NCBI RefSeq assembly: GCF_001457415.1
Contig: NZ_LN881721.1
Location: forward strand, 434,001-498,000
DNA length: 64,000 nt
Direction: 5' to 3'
Origin: Gorillibacterium timonense
GTDB lineage: Bacteria > Bacillota > Bacilli > Paenibacillales > NBRC-103111
Shown here: piece by piece, positions 6,802 through 15,840 of the stretch
Numbering within the stretch: the stretch's first letter is position 1
How the letters are laid out: each line of letters opens with the position of its first letter
The notes under the pieces: model-generated
What the model was told of the DNA's origin: nothing
The model's database searches: none
The model's input: the letters and a program-made list of their open reading frames with translations, nothing else
Program-made: the position numbers and the translations under genes

Positions 6802-9099
6802 TTACGGCTCCAGTCCCCAGACCAGAGAGCCGTTCAGGTAGACGGTCGCCTTGACCCAATCGGCATACGCCGTCTTCGTGGCATCGCGCGAGTAGTCGTC
6901 GGCTTCGTTGAAGTTCGACCAGTCCGCTTTGCTTACGCGCGCCTGGATATCACCGGTTTGGCCTCCGGCGGGAATCGTCCCGCCCGTGAAGCTGACCTCC
7001 AGGTACGTATCCGCACCAGAAGCCGAAGCGGTACCGAAGGAGGTCTTCACCAAGCTGTTTCCGATCGCGGCCCAGTCGATCCAGGCGTTCAGCGATTGAT
7101 TGCTATCCTTGGTGAAATAATAGCGGATTTTCACGCCGGTGAGATCGACGGCGGTTGTGCCAGTGTTCTTCAGGTTGAAGTGGGGCTTGAGCTGATTATC
7201 CGTTGCATTCGCGTCAGGCGTCCGGTATTGCAGGACGAGCGAGCCTGCCGTGGGAACCCGCGGAATCGCCACCACCTGGGCGGAGTTACCGGACTCTCCG
7301 TTGGTGTTAACGGCGCTGATCACGTAGTAATAAGCGGTGTCGTTAACGAGGCCGGAGTCCGTGTAGGTGGTACCGGAGGTGACCGTAGCGATCGTGGTGT
7401 AAGCGCCGGTGCTGGTGGCGGCCCGCTTCACCTTGTAGCTCGCGGCTCCGCTTGACGGCGACCAGGCCAGTGTCACCTTGCCATCACTCGGCGTCGCCGT
7501 TACACCGGTCGGGGTCGCGGGTGCCTGGGTGGCAGCTTCGACGAGAGCCCAGTAAGCCGGCTTGGACTGCAGGCGCTCGTCGAACAAGAGCGGCCAATTG
7601 TTGCGGTTCACCGGATAAGTGCGCAGCCAGCTGTTTCCGTCGTCCTTGCCCCAGAAGGTGACACTGGTGATTTGGTCCTTGTGCCGGCGGAAAATATCAA
7701 ACAGCTGCTTGTACCGAGTCGCTTGGATTTGAGCGGCGCTGGCAGGCAGGGTGTCGTACTTCAAGGTCGAGTTCGGATAGATGTCGATGTCGAGCTCTGT
7801 CACATGCTGCTCCAGACCGAGCGCAGCGAATTTGACGATGGAATTCTCGATTTCGGACATCGAGGGCCAATCGTTGCGGATGTGGGTTTGGTGGCCGATT
7901 CCGGTTACCGGAATTCCTTTGGCCTGAAGGCGGGTGATGAGGTTGTAGAGCGCCTGACTTTTGCCGGATTCGTGCGTGTTGTAGTCGTTGATGAACAGCT
8001 TAGCGGCGGGATCGGCTTCATGCGCGTACTGGAACGCCTTCTCAATGTACTCCTGACCGGCGATCTGGTACCAGAGGCTGCGGCGCAGGCCGTCCGATTG
8101 CGAAGAGTCGATGACTTCGTTCACCACATCCCAGGCGCTAATGATTCCTTTGTAGCGGCCGACGACGGTTTTGATGTGGTTCTCCATACGCGCGAACAGA
8201 ACATCCTTGGTGACCAGATTGCCGCTCGCATCGTAGAACACCCAGTTCGGTGTCTGATTGTGCCAGACCAGCGTATGGCCCCGCACGGCTTGTCCGTTCT
8301 GGACGGCAAAGTTGACGGCGGCGTCGGCCTGAGCGAAGGAGAAGGTATTCTCCGCAGGCTCCGTGCTATCCCATTTCAACACATTGCCGGGAGTCAGGCT
8401 GTTGAAATGTTTGACGAGCAGCTGGCGGTCGGGTTCGCTTGCCAGCTCGAAGTTCTCAAAGGCGGCGCCGATGGGGAAGTCCGTTGCGAACACATCCTTT
8501 AGATTGGGGATGGTGGGCTCGATCACGATCGGTCCGGCGTCCGGCTTTTGCTCCATGCGGAAGTCGTCAAGGTACAGGCCTTGCGAAGCGCTGCCTGGTA
8601 TCTCGAAATAGACGGACAAGTTGCTGGCGGCTTCCCGCAGCTTGTACTCGGCTGAGAGCTGCACCCAGCTTCCGGCGGAGGCGGCAGCCGTAGTCATCTG
8701 CTCGTAATGTACGGTATCCGTCGTGGTCCGCTGCATGGTCATCGTCACATTGATGCCGGAGGAATTGGCGGGAAGCTTGACCCATCCGGAAAAGACATAC
8801 GTCTGGCCGACGCTCATCTGAGTGGTTACATCGAGGGTCGGGCCGTGCCAGGTCTTGGTGCGTCCGGCGACGACAAGTCCGGCAGTCCCGCTGTGAGCGG
8901 CGGCCGGATCCGCGCTGAGCAGCTCGACTCCTCCGCGTCCGGCCCAGCCCTGGGTGGTGCCGTCCTCAAAATCGGTCGAGAGGAGAAGCGTATTTTCAGC
9001 GTGGGCGGGAGAAAGCGATACGAAAGGAATGCTCAGGCATAGGATCAAGAATAATAGAAGCGCTTTCATAGATTTGCGTGAATGAACGGAAGAGGACAT
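6802..9099 (-). CDS. Secreted modular endo-1,4-beta-xylanase (CBM4/9-GH10-FN3-CBM3)
   Basis: 765 residues. A signal peptide ends at about residue 34 (SPAHA). Residues 36-185 look like a family 4/9 carbohydrate-binding module (LLSTDFEDGTTQGW...). Residues 195-525 are a GH10 catalytic domain, with acid/base Glu328 in WDVVNEV and nucleophile Glu435 in HVTELDID. Residues 528-612 are a fibronectin type III domain, and 618-765 a family 3 cellulose-binding module. It should hydrolyse internal xylan bonds outside the cell while bound to plant cell wall. The ATG at 9099 has AAAGGAG at good spacing. A cre-like site lies about 75 bp upstream, suggesting CcpA repression. Confidence 0.95.
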   Translation of the reverse strand: MSSSVHSRKSMKALLLFLILCLSIPFVSLSPAHAENTLLLSTDFEDGTTQGWAGRGGVELLSADPAAAHSGTAGLVVAGRTKTWHGPTLDVTTQMSVGQTYVFSGWVKLPANSSGINVTMTMQRTTTDTVHYEQMTTAAASAGSWVQLSAEYKLREAASNLSVYFEIPGSASQGLYLDDFRMEQKPDAGPIVIEPTIPNLKDVFATDFPIGAAFENFELASEPDRQLLVKHFNSLTPGNVLKWDSTEPAENTFSFAQADAAVNFAVQNGQAVRGHTLVWHNQTPNWVFYDASGNLVTKDVLFARMENHIKTVVGRYKGIISAWDVVNEVIDSSQSDGLRRSLWYQIAGQEYIEKAFQYAHEADPAAKLFINDYNTHESGKSQALYNLITRLQAKGIPVTGIGHQTHIRNDWPSMSEIENSIVKFAALGLEQHVTELDIDIYPNSTLKYDTLPASAAQIQATRYKQLFDIFRRHKDQITSVTFWGKDDGNSWLRTYPVNRNNWPLLFDERLQSKPAYWALVEAATQAPATPTGVTATPSDGKVTLAWSPSSGAASYKVKRAATSTGAYTTIATVTSGTTYTDSGLVNDTAYYYVISAVNTNGESGNSAQVVAIPRVPTAGSLVLQYRTPDANATDNQLKPHFNLKNTGTTAVDLTGVKIRYYFTKDSNQSLNAWIDWAAIGNSLVKTSFGTASASGADTYLEVSFTGGTIPAGGQTGDIQARVSKADWSNFNEADDYSRDATKTAYADWVKATVYLNGSLVWGLEP

Positions 9100-9172
9100 G
9101 GTTTTATTAACTCCTTTCGATTAATGGAGTATCGGCGGTCGCCTTTCTGCTGCTGAGAAGCGCGACCTTTCT

Positions 9173-9186
9173 GGTAAACGCTTTCA
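9173..9186 (-). promoter_or_regulatory. cre-like site (CcpA operator) upstream of xylanase
   Basis: On the minus strand TGAAAGCGTTTACC matches the catabolite-responsive element consensus TGWAANCGNTNWCA at 13 of 14 positions. It is 74-87 bp before the xylanase start codon, a place where CcpA would block transcription. Function is inferred from the consensus. Confidence 0.65.
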
Positions 9187-9313
9187 ACAACGCGCTTGAA
9201 AAAAGAGCATTCAACGGATGCCGAGTGAATAGTGAGCGATTGCCACACCTCCTTTGCCGACTGAGACGCAAGCGGGGTTCCACGCTCCTCTCTATGCCAT
9301 ATTTGATATCTAA

Positions 9314-9328
9314 TACCATATTATGGTA
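9314..9328. promoter_or_regulatory. Palindrome in the xylanase/radical SAM intergenic region
   Basis: TACCATA-T-TATGGTA, a perfect 7-bp inverted repeat with one central base, lies in the 464-bp gap between the divergent xylanase and radical SAM genes. It could be an operator. The rest of the gap holds the cre-like site and no convincing gene. Confidence 0.35.
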
Positions 9329-9563
9329 AATTCACTTGGCTTGTCCATAGGTATTCAGAAGTGCCACGTCAAGCGGCGGGGACGTAAACGGGTCGCTTTG
9401 TCGGGATTATTGTCGATGTTTTGCACGCGAAGAACCCCTTTTGGACATCTCACCTCAACGCATGGACGATTTCACCTCCCGAGCTTTGTGACGGATTGTA
9501 TATCTGGACGAGCCGATCTTCTTTACTGTGGAAGAGAACGAGGGAAGAGAGGGGGATTCATTC

Positions 9564-10466
9564 ATGAGGGCCAAGGACATTCTGTATTTCACCGCAGTTG
9601 GCATTCGCACGATTGTTACGCGCCGGAGTAAGCCAATTCTAGGTACGATCATTCTGACGGACGACTGCAACTTAAGCTGCCTTCACTGCGCGGTTCATCA
9701 CCGAAAAAATGTGCACTACCCCTATCTCGACATTGTGGGGGAGATGGAGCGCTTTTACGCGGAGGGAATCCGCATTCTCTTCTTTTGCGGCGGAGAGACG
9801 ATGCTTTGGCAGGATGGAGACCGAACGGTGGGCGATCTCGTCCGGGTTGCGAAACGGATGGGTTTTCTCTTGGTAAACATCGTGACGAACGGGACGCTTG
9901 GTCTTTCCGTTCCCGAAGCCGATGTCATCTTTCTCAGTCTGGACGGGATGAGGGAGGGGCACAACCGCATTCGCGGAAACACCTTTGACCGAATCATGGA
10001 GCAAGCCGCTCGTGCGCCGGGTGGGAACATCTGCGTGTACATGGCCATCAATCGGCTCAACCGGGGTGAAGTGGAGGAACTTGCCCGCTTTGTCCGGGAT
10101 CACCCTGCTCTGAACTCGATTTCGTTCAATTTTCATACTCCTTATGCCGGAACGGAGGAGTTGGCTCTGAGCCGGGAAGAAACCGTTGAGACGGTCGGGG
10201 TGATCAAACGGCTGATCCGGGAGGGATATCCGGTATTCAACCTGTATTCCGCTCTCGATCACTTCATCGCCGGAAGCTGGTCAAGGCCTTGCGGCATGTG
10301 CATCGTATCCGAGAACAATCGCCGGTATGTCTGTGGACGCTGTATAGAGGAGGAAGGACTGTGCGAGCGCTGCGGTTATTTGTTTGCCGTGGAATTCTCG
10401 CTTTTGTTCCGAGGGAACTTGCCGGTCATTATCGATGTGGTGCGAACCTATCTGAAATATGCCTAG
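9564..10466 (+). CDS. Radical SAM protein of unknown function with Cys-rich tail
   Basis: 300-residue radical SAM enzyme. The cluster motif CNLSCLHC (CxxxCxxC) is about residue 36-43, followed by FFCGGETMLW (the GGE SAM-binding motif), IVTNGT and a LSLDGMREGHNRIRG strand. The C-terminal third carries three CxxC pairs (CGMC, CGRC, CERC) within 30 residues, probably holding an auxiliary Fe-S cluster. ATG 9564 is preferred because AGAGAGGGGG lies 8 nt upstream; a GTG at 9528 is in frame. The next gene is a second radical SAM enzyme 70 nt downstream. No precursor peptide, transporter or peptidase is next to it, so no RiPP role is supported. Substrate unknown. Confidence 0.85.
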   Translation: MRAKDILYFTAVGIRTIVTRRSKPILGTIILTDDCNLSCLHCAVHHRKNVHYPYLDIVGEMERFYAEGIRILFFCGGETMLWQDGDRTVGDLVRVAKRMGFLLVNIVTNGTLGLSVPEADVIFLSLDGMREGHNRIRGNTFDRIMEQAARAPGGNICVYMAINRLNRGEVEELARFVRDHPALNSISFNFHTPYAGTEELALSREETVETVGVIKRLIREGYPVFNLYSALDHFIAGSWSRPCGMCIVSENNRRYVCGRCIEEEGLCERCGYLFAVEFSLLFRGNLPVIIDVVRTYLKYA

Positions 10467-10518
10467 TACGCTGCCAAGCAATCGCCCGAAGTTCGGACTT
10501 GTTTGAAAACACGCTATA
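10464..10518. repeat. Possible decayed TAGTAC-ended element between the radical SAM genes
   Basis: TAGTACGCTGCCAA at 10464 matches 13 of 14 bases of the end repeat seen at 42356-42515, and overlaps the TAG stop codon of the upstream gene. At the other side, the reverse complement of 10501-10518 resembles the sequence at 47828-47845 at 14 of 18 bases. It may be a worn copy of a related element. Confidence 0.3.
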
Positions 10519-10536
10519 AGAAAGCAGGGCTTAGCC

Positions 10537-11793
10537 ATGATTACCACGATGCTGCGGGTGCTGCTGACCCGATCCTTCCAGCCGATAGCATTTGAAAAGC
10601 CGATCTCCTCTTCGGAACCGGTATGGGGCGAAGAAACGGCCCCGGTCGGCCTCTATGTCCATATCCCATTTTGCCGGGAGCTGTGCCCGTTTTGTCCGTA
10701 TCAGAAGGTTGCCTATGATTCTATAAAGGCAGAGGAGTTCGTCAAAGCACTCCTTGCAGAGATTCGAATGTCGGCTGCCTTAGAAGGGCGCCGCCTGAAG
10801 ATATCCAGTGTTTATTTCGGCGGAGGAACACCTGCTCTTCTACTGGAGAAGCTAGGATCAATCCTTGAAGCGATCGACGAAGGCTATGAACGGACCGGCG
10901 AATGCGGGATCGAGCTTCACCCCTCCGATGTTACCCCGGAGGCTTTGAACCAGCTTAGGCAGATGGGGTTTACTATGGTCAGCCTCGGCATTCAATCGTT
11001 CCAGCCGCGCTGTCTGAACGTTCTGGGGCGTGCGGACAAGGCTGGAGCAGAACGGGTTCGACTTGCGGCAACCGCTGGCTTTCGAACCATCGATGTGGAT
11101 CTCATCTTTGGGATGCAGGGGCAGACGGAGGAGGAGCTGATCGCCGATTTCCGCATCGCTTGCGAGATGGGGGCGACTCAGATTTCGACCTATCCCTTCA
11201 TTGACTTTTCTTATGCGCACAATCGGACGAAGCCTCTCGGTCACGGATCGAAGAGAAAGCTTCTTGCCTGTCTAAACATGCAGGCAGACAGGAGCGGCTG
11301 GGAGCGCACTTCCGTCTGGACCTTTGCCCGTCGGAATACGCCGAAGTACTCCTCCATTACCCGGGATCTCTTTCGGGGCTTTGGACCGAGCGCTGTGACG
11401 CTGACTCGGACAAGTTTTTGTGTGAATACCTTTTCTGTGGATGAATACATAAAAGCGATGAGCAAGGAGCAGTCGGTCGCCGCCTTGGAGCTCCGCTTCA
11501 CCAAAAGGCTGCGGGCCTTATATTGGCTATTCTGGAGCGCGTATACCTTAAAGCTCGATGGGCGGGCGTTCCAAGCGTTGAATGGGCGGTCTCTGGAGGA
11601 GATGTTCCCGGTGGAGTTGAGACTCGCCCGGCTTGCGGGCTTGATCAGGAGAGCAGGGGTCGATTATCGGCTAACTCGGCGCGGTGCGGCCCTCTACCAC
11701 AGGCTAGAGCAAGTTTATACGCACGGATATATCGACAAGACGTGGAAGGCGGCGCGCGAAGATCCGTGGCCGTCCTCGATCCGCTTGCATTGA
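10537..11793 (+). CDS. HemN/HemW-like radical SAM enzyme
   Basis: 418 residues, related to the coproporphyrinogen-oxidase-like branch of radical SAM enzymes. Motifs: GLYVHIPFCRELCPFCPY (CxxxCxxC), VYFGGGTP, VSLGIQSFQ and DVDLIFGMQGQTEEEL. The cluster is followed by a Pro-Phe-Cys-Pro pattern and not the CxxxCxYCDF of HemW proper, and the C-terminal 150 residues differ from HemW. It could be a HutW-like or class C methyltransferase-like enzyme; substrate unknown. It is 70 nt after the other radical SAM gene and probably cotranscribed with it. Confidence 0.82.
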   Translation: MITTMLRVLLTRSFQPIAFEKPISSSEPVWGEETAPVGLYVHIPFCRELCPFCPYQKVAYDSIKAEEFVKALLAEIRMSAALEGRRLKISSVYFGGGTPALLLEKLGSILEAIDEGYERTGECGIELHPSDVTPEALNQLRQMGFTMVSLGIQSFQPRCLNVLGRADKAGAERVRLAATAGFRTIDVDLIFGMQGQTEEELIADFRIACEMGATQISTYPFIDFSYAHNRTKPLGHGSKRKLLACLNMQADRSGWERTSVWTFARRNTPKYSSITRDLFRGFGPSAVTLTRTSFCVNTFSVDEYIKAMSKEQSVAALELRFTKRLRALYWLFWSAYTLKLDGRAFQALNGRSLEEMFPVELRLARLAGLIRRAGVDYRLTRRGAALYHRLEQVYTHGYIDKTWKAAREDPWPSSIRLH

Positions 11794-11903
11794 TCCGCTC
11801 TCTCGCAAGCGCTCTCGCGCCGTTTGACAGAAGAAGAGAGAGTGTGTAGATTTAGAGATAACTTGATGGTTTACCGGTTTAAAGCGATGAACAAAAAAGA
11901 AGG

Positions 11904-11932
11904 TTGACGATCGGGCGAGGATTAGCTAAGAT
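11904..11932 (+). promoter_or_regulatory. Sigma-A promoter for metY
   Basis: TTGACG (11904-11909), 17-bp spacer, TAAGAT (11927-11932), about 95 bp before the metY start. No S-box or T-box leader could be recognised in the transcribed leader. Confidence 0.6.
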
Positions 11933-12024
11933 GGACTTACGATAAATCGCATAGGAATACTTGGAATTGAGAACAGCCGCTTTTCCGATCCGCCTCATTC
12001 TAACGAATCCATTGGAGGGAATGA

Positions 12025-13320
<1,296 letters not shown>

Positions 13321-13395
13321 CTCCTCGATCATCGAAGCGGATTGGAATACAAGCAACCTGAATACAAGTTAACCCAAATACAAATAACCCTCTTG

Positions 13396-13422
13396 CCGGC
13401 ACGGATTCCCGTGCCGGTTTTG
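13396..13422 (+). terminator. Terminator after metY
   Basis: CCGGCACGG / CCGTGCCGG (9 bp, loop ATTC) followed by TTTTGTT, 76 nt after the metY stop. Confidence 0.85.
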
Positions 13423-13577
13423 TTATGCTTACTGGCGAGAACAAAAGTTTCCTTGGGGAAAGATTAGTTAGTCGGCATATCAATTTTACTAGAAATCGCT
13501 TACAAATTAATTTATTTTATGTTCATTTTATTGAAAATGGGGAAGAATGATCATGAACAAGCGAGCCTAAAAACGTG

Positions 13578-13606
13578 TTGACGGGTAAAATGGATGGTGT
13601 TATGAT
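13578..13606 (+). promoter_or_regulatory. Strong promoter of the marR-ABC exporter operon
   Basis: TTGACG (13578-13583), 17-bp spacer, TATGAT (13601-13606). Transcription would start near 13613, inside the inverted repeat at 13616-13630. Confidence 0.75.
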
Positions 13607-13615
13607 GATAAACGA

Positions 13616-13630
13616 TTAGTCGGCTAACTA
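13616..13630. promoter_or_regulatory. Putative MarR operator
   Basis: TTAGTCGGCTAACTA contains TTAG-tcgg-CTAA and TAGT-6-ACTA symmetry and overlaps the predicted transcription start of the marR operon. A related half (TTAGTCGGCATA) occurs at 13468-13479. This arrangement fits autorepression by the MarR protein encoded 25 bp downstream. Confidence 0.55.
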
Positions 13631-13654
13631 TTTAGTAGGGAGGGGGATGCAACT

Positions 13655-14122
13655 TTGTTTAATGAAGAACGAAGGGATTCGCTCTACCACCTGTTCTCAC
13701 AGATTATTCGGCTGCACTTCATGCGGGTGCACGCCCACCTGGAAAAGATCGGGCTCTATCCGGGTCAGCACCCGGTTCTTTTTATTTTGAAGCATCATAA
13801 AGAGGGGCTCAGCCAGCGCGAGCTGGCCGATCACATGAAGATCAAACCGGCGACCATAACGGTTATGCTGAAAAGGCTGGAGAACGCGCAGGTGGTGACG
13901 CGTCGGCCCGATCCGGTGGATCAGCGGATAACCCGCGTATACCTGACGGAGAAGGGGCTCGCATTAACCGGTGAGATGGAGCAGGCCTTGATGGAAATCG
14001 ATCGAGAATTATTCAGCCATATTACGGTGGAGGAACAGGCTTTGCTCCGCAGGTTGTTTATGCAGATGCGGGATAATCTAATAGAAGCAAACAAAAAGAG
14101 TGGAGATGAGGCACGTTGTTAA
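13655..14122 (+). CDS. MarR family transcriptional regulator
   Basis: 155-residue winged-helix regulator. The recognition helix and wing region reads LSQRELADHMKIKPATITVMLKRLE...RRPDPVDQRITRVYLTEKG, the MarR signature (D-x-R-x3-V-x-L-T). The start is TTG at 13655, with AGGGAGGGGG 8 nt upstream; the ATG at 13647 is out of frame. The gene overlaps the first exporter gene by 7 nt, so it almost certainly controls the exporter and itself through the repeat at 13616. Confidence 0.9.
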   Translation: MFNEERRDSLYHLFSQIIRLHFMRVHAHLEKIGLYPGQHPVLFILKHHKEGLSQRELADHMKIKPATITVMLKRLENAQVVTRRPDPVDQRITRVYLTEKGLALTGEMEQALMEIDRELFSHITVEEQALLRRLFMQMRDNLIEANKKSGDEARC

Positions 14123-15840
14123 AACTGTTTCGAAATTTGAAGCCTTATACGACTCCGATCGCGATCGTCCTGATTCTGGTCCTCATGCAATCGCTGGCGG
14201 AATTGTACCTGCCCACGCTGATGTCCGACATCGTGGACAAGGGAATCGTGCACAACGACAACCCCTACATCTGGAGGATCGGCGGGTTTATGCTGCTGAT
14301 CGCATTCGTCAGCATGATCTGTGCCGTCGTGTCGAACTACCTGTCGGCCAAGGTTGGCGTCGGGTTTGGACGGGATTTGCGCAACAAAGTATTTGCACAC
14401 GTGGAAAATTATTCGCTGCGCGAGTTCGACAAGATCGGTACGGCGTCGCTCATCACCCGTACGACCAACGACATCACCCAGATCCAGAACATCACGATCA
14501 TGATCATGCGGATGATGATCAGCGCTCCGATGATGTGTATCGGCGGCATCATCATGGCGTTGAACAAGGACACAACGCTCTCCTGGGTCATCGTGGTGGT
14601 CATTCCGATCCTGGCCCTCGCCATCTACGCCATCGCTGGGTCGGCCATGCCGTACTTTAAGGCCATGCAAAAGAAAATCGATAAAATCAACCTCGTCGTG
14701 CGTGAGGAACTCACCGGTATTCGCGTCATTCGGGCATTCAACCGCACCGAACATGAGAAGAAGCGCTTCACGGAAGCGAACGCGGATCTCACCGATACCG
14801 CGATTAAGGTCAACAAGATCATGGCCTTCATGATGCCGATCATGATGATCGTCATGAACCTCACCACCATCGCCATCATCTGGTTCGGCGGCATTCGCAT
14901 CGATGAAGGCAACATGCAGGTCGGGAGCCTGATGGCTTTCCTTCAGTACGTCATGCAAATCATGTTCTCTCTCATCATGGTATCCATGATGTTCGTAATG
15001 CTTCCGCGGGCATCCGCGTCCGCAGTCCGGATTAATGAAGTGCTCGACACGGTGAGCGACATCAACGACCCGGCAACGAATGCTCCCGAGCACAAACACG
15101 GTTATGTAGAATTCGACAACGTCACCTTCAGCTTCCCGGGAGCGGAGCAGCCGGCGGTGCGAGGGATCACCTTCTCGGCCGGGCCGGGGGAAACGACCGC
15201 CATCATCGGCGGGACCGGCTCTGGGAAGTCGACCATCATCAACCTCATTCCCCGCTTTTACGACGTTCAGAGCGGAAGTGTCCGGGTTAACGGAGTGGAT
15301 GTCAGGGAGATCAGCCAAGAATTTCTCCGTTCTAAGGTCGGCTACGTGCCGCAAAAAGCTGTGCTCTTTACCGGAACCATCTCGGAAAATATCCGTTACG
15401 GCAAAGAAGACGCTACGGACGAGGAAGTGCGCCATGCGGCAGAGGTTGCTCAGGCGACCGACTTCATCGGCGAGATGAAAGAAGGCTACGACTCCGTGAT
15501 CTCCCAAGGGGGGACCAACGTATCGGGCGGTCAAAAACAGCGCTTATCCATTGCCCGGGCGCTTGTTCGGAAGCCCGAAATTTATATCTTCGACGACAGC
15601 TTCTCCGCGCTTGACTTCAAGACGGACGCCAAGCTGCGCCAAGCTTTGAAGGGCGAGACGGCCGACGCTACGGTCCTGATCGTCGCCCAGCGGGTCAGCA
15701 CCGTCATGGACGCCGACCGCATCATCGTGCTCGACGAAGGCGAAGTGGCCGGAATCGGCACGCACAAAGAACTGATGAGCACCTGTGAGGTCTACCGGGA
15801 AATCGTATCCTCTCAGCTGTCCGAGGAGGAGATCGCATGA
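14116..15840 (+). CDS. ABC exporter, membrane-ATPase half-transporter A
   Basis: 574 residues: six membrane helices (about 1-300) and an ABC ATPase with Walker A GGTGSGKST, Q-loop, signature VSGGQKQR and Walker B IYIFDDSFSALD. The residue after Walker B is Asp (DDS), not the catalytic Glu, which marks the degenerate site of heterodimeric exporters such as BmrCD and TM287/288. The start is TTG with GGAGATGAG upstream and overlaps marR. It pairs with the next gene (ATGA overlap). Probably multidrug or lipid export. Confidence 0.9.
   Translation: MLKLFRNLKPYTTPIAIVLILVLMQSLAELYLPTLMSDIVDKGIVHNDNPYIWRIGGFMLLIAFVSMICAVVSNYLSAKVGVGFGRDLRNKVFAHVENYSLREFDKIGTASLITRTTNDITQIQNITIMIMRMMISAPMMCIGGIIMALNKDTTLSWVIVVVIPILALAIYAIAGSAMPYFKAMQKKIDKINLVVREELTGIRVIRAFNRTEHEKKRFTEANADLTDTAIKVNKIMAFMMPIMMIVMNLTTIAIIWFGGIRIDEGNMQVGSLMAFLQYVMQIMFSLIMVSMMFVMLPRASASAVRINEVLDTVSDINDPATNAPEHKHGYVEFDNVTFSFPGAEQPAVRGITFSAGPGETTAIIGGTGSGKSTIINLIPRFYDVQSGSVRVNGVDVREISQEFLRSKVGYVPQKAVLFTGTISENIRYGKEDATDEEVRHAAEVAQATDFIGEMKEGYDSVISQGGTNVSGGQKQRLSIARALVRKPEIYIFDDSFSALDFKTDAKLRQALKGETADATVLIVAQRVSTVMDADRIIVLDEGEVAGIGTHKELMSTCEVYREIVSSQLSEEEIA

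Noticed and set aside
9066..9319. Short minus-strand frames in front of the xylanase, and a plus-strand frame at 9323-9631
   Set aside because: Poorly placed starts and Arg-rich or random composition; no match to a leader or precursor peptide for the radical SAM genes.
14119..15534. Long minus-strand frame (471 codons) opposite the first ABC exporter
   Set aside because: Asp/His-rich antisense of a well-supported ABC protein; no domain or ribosome binding site.
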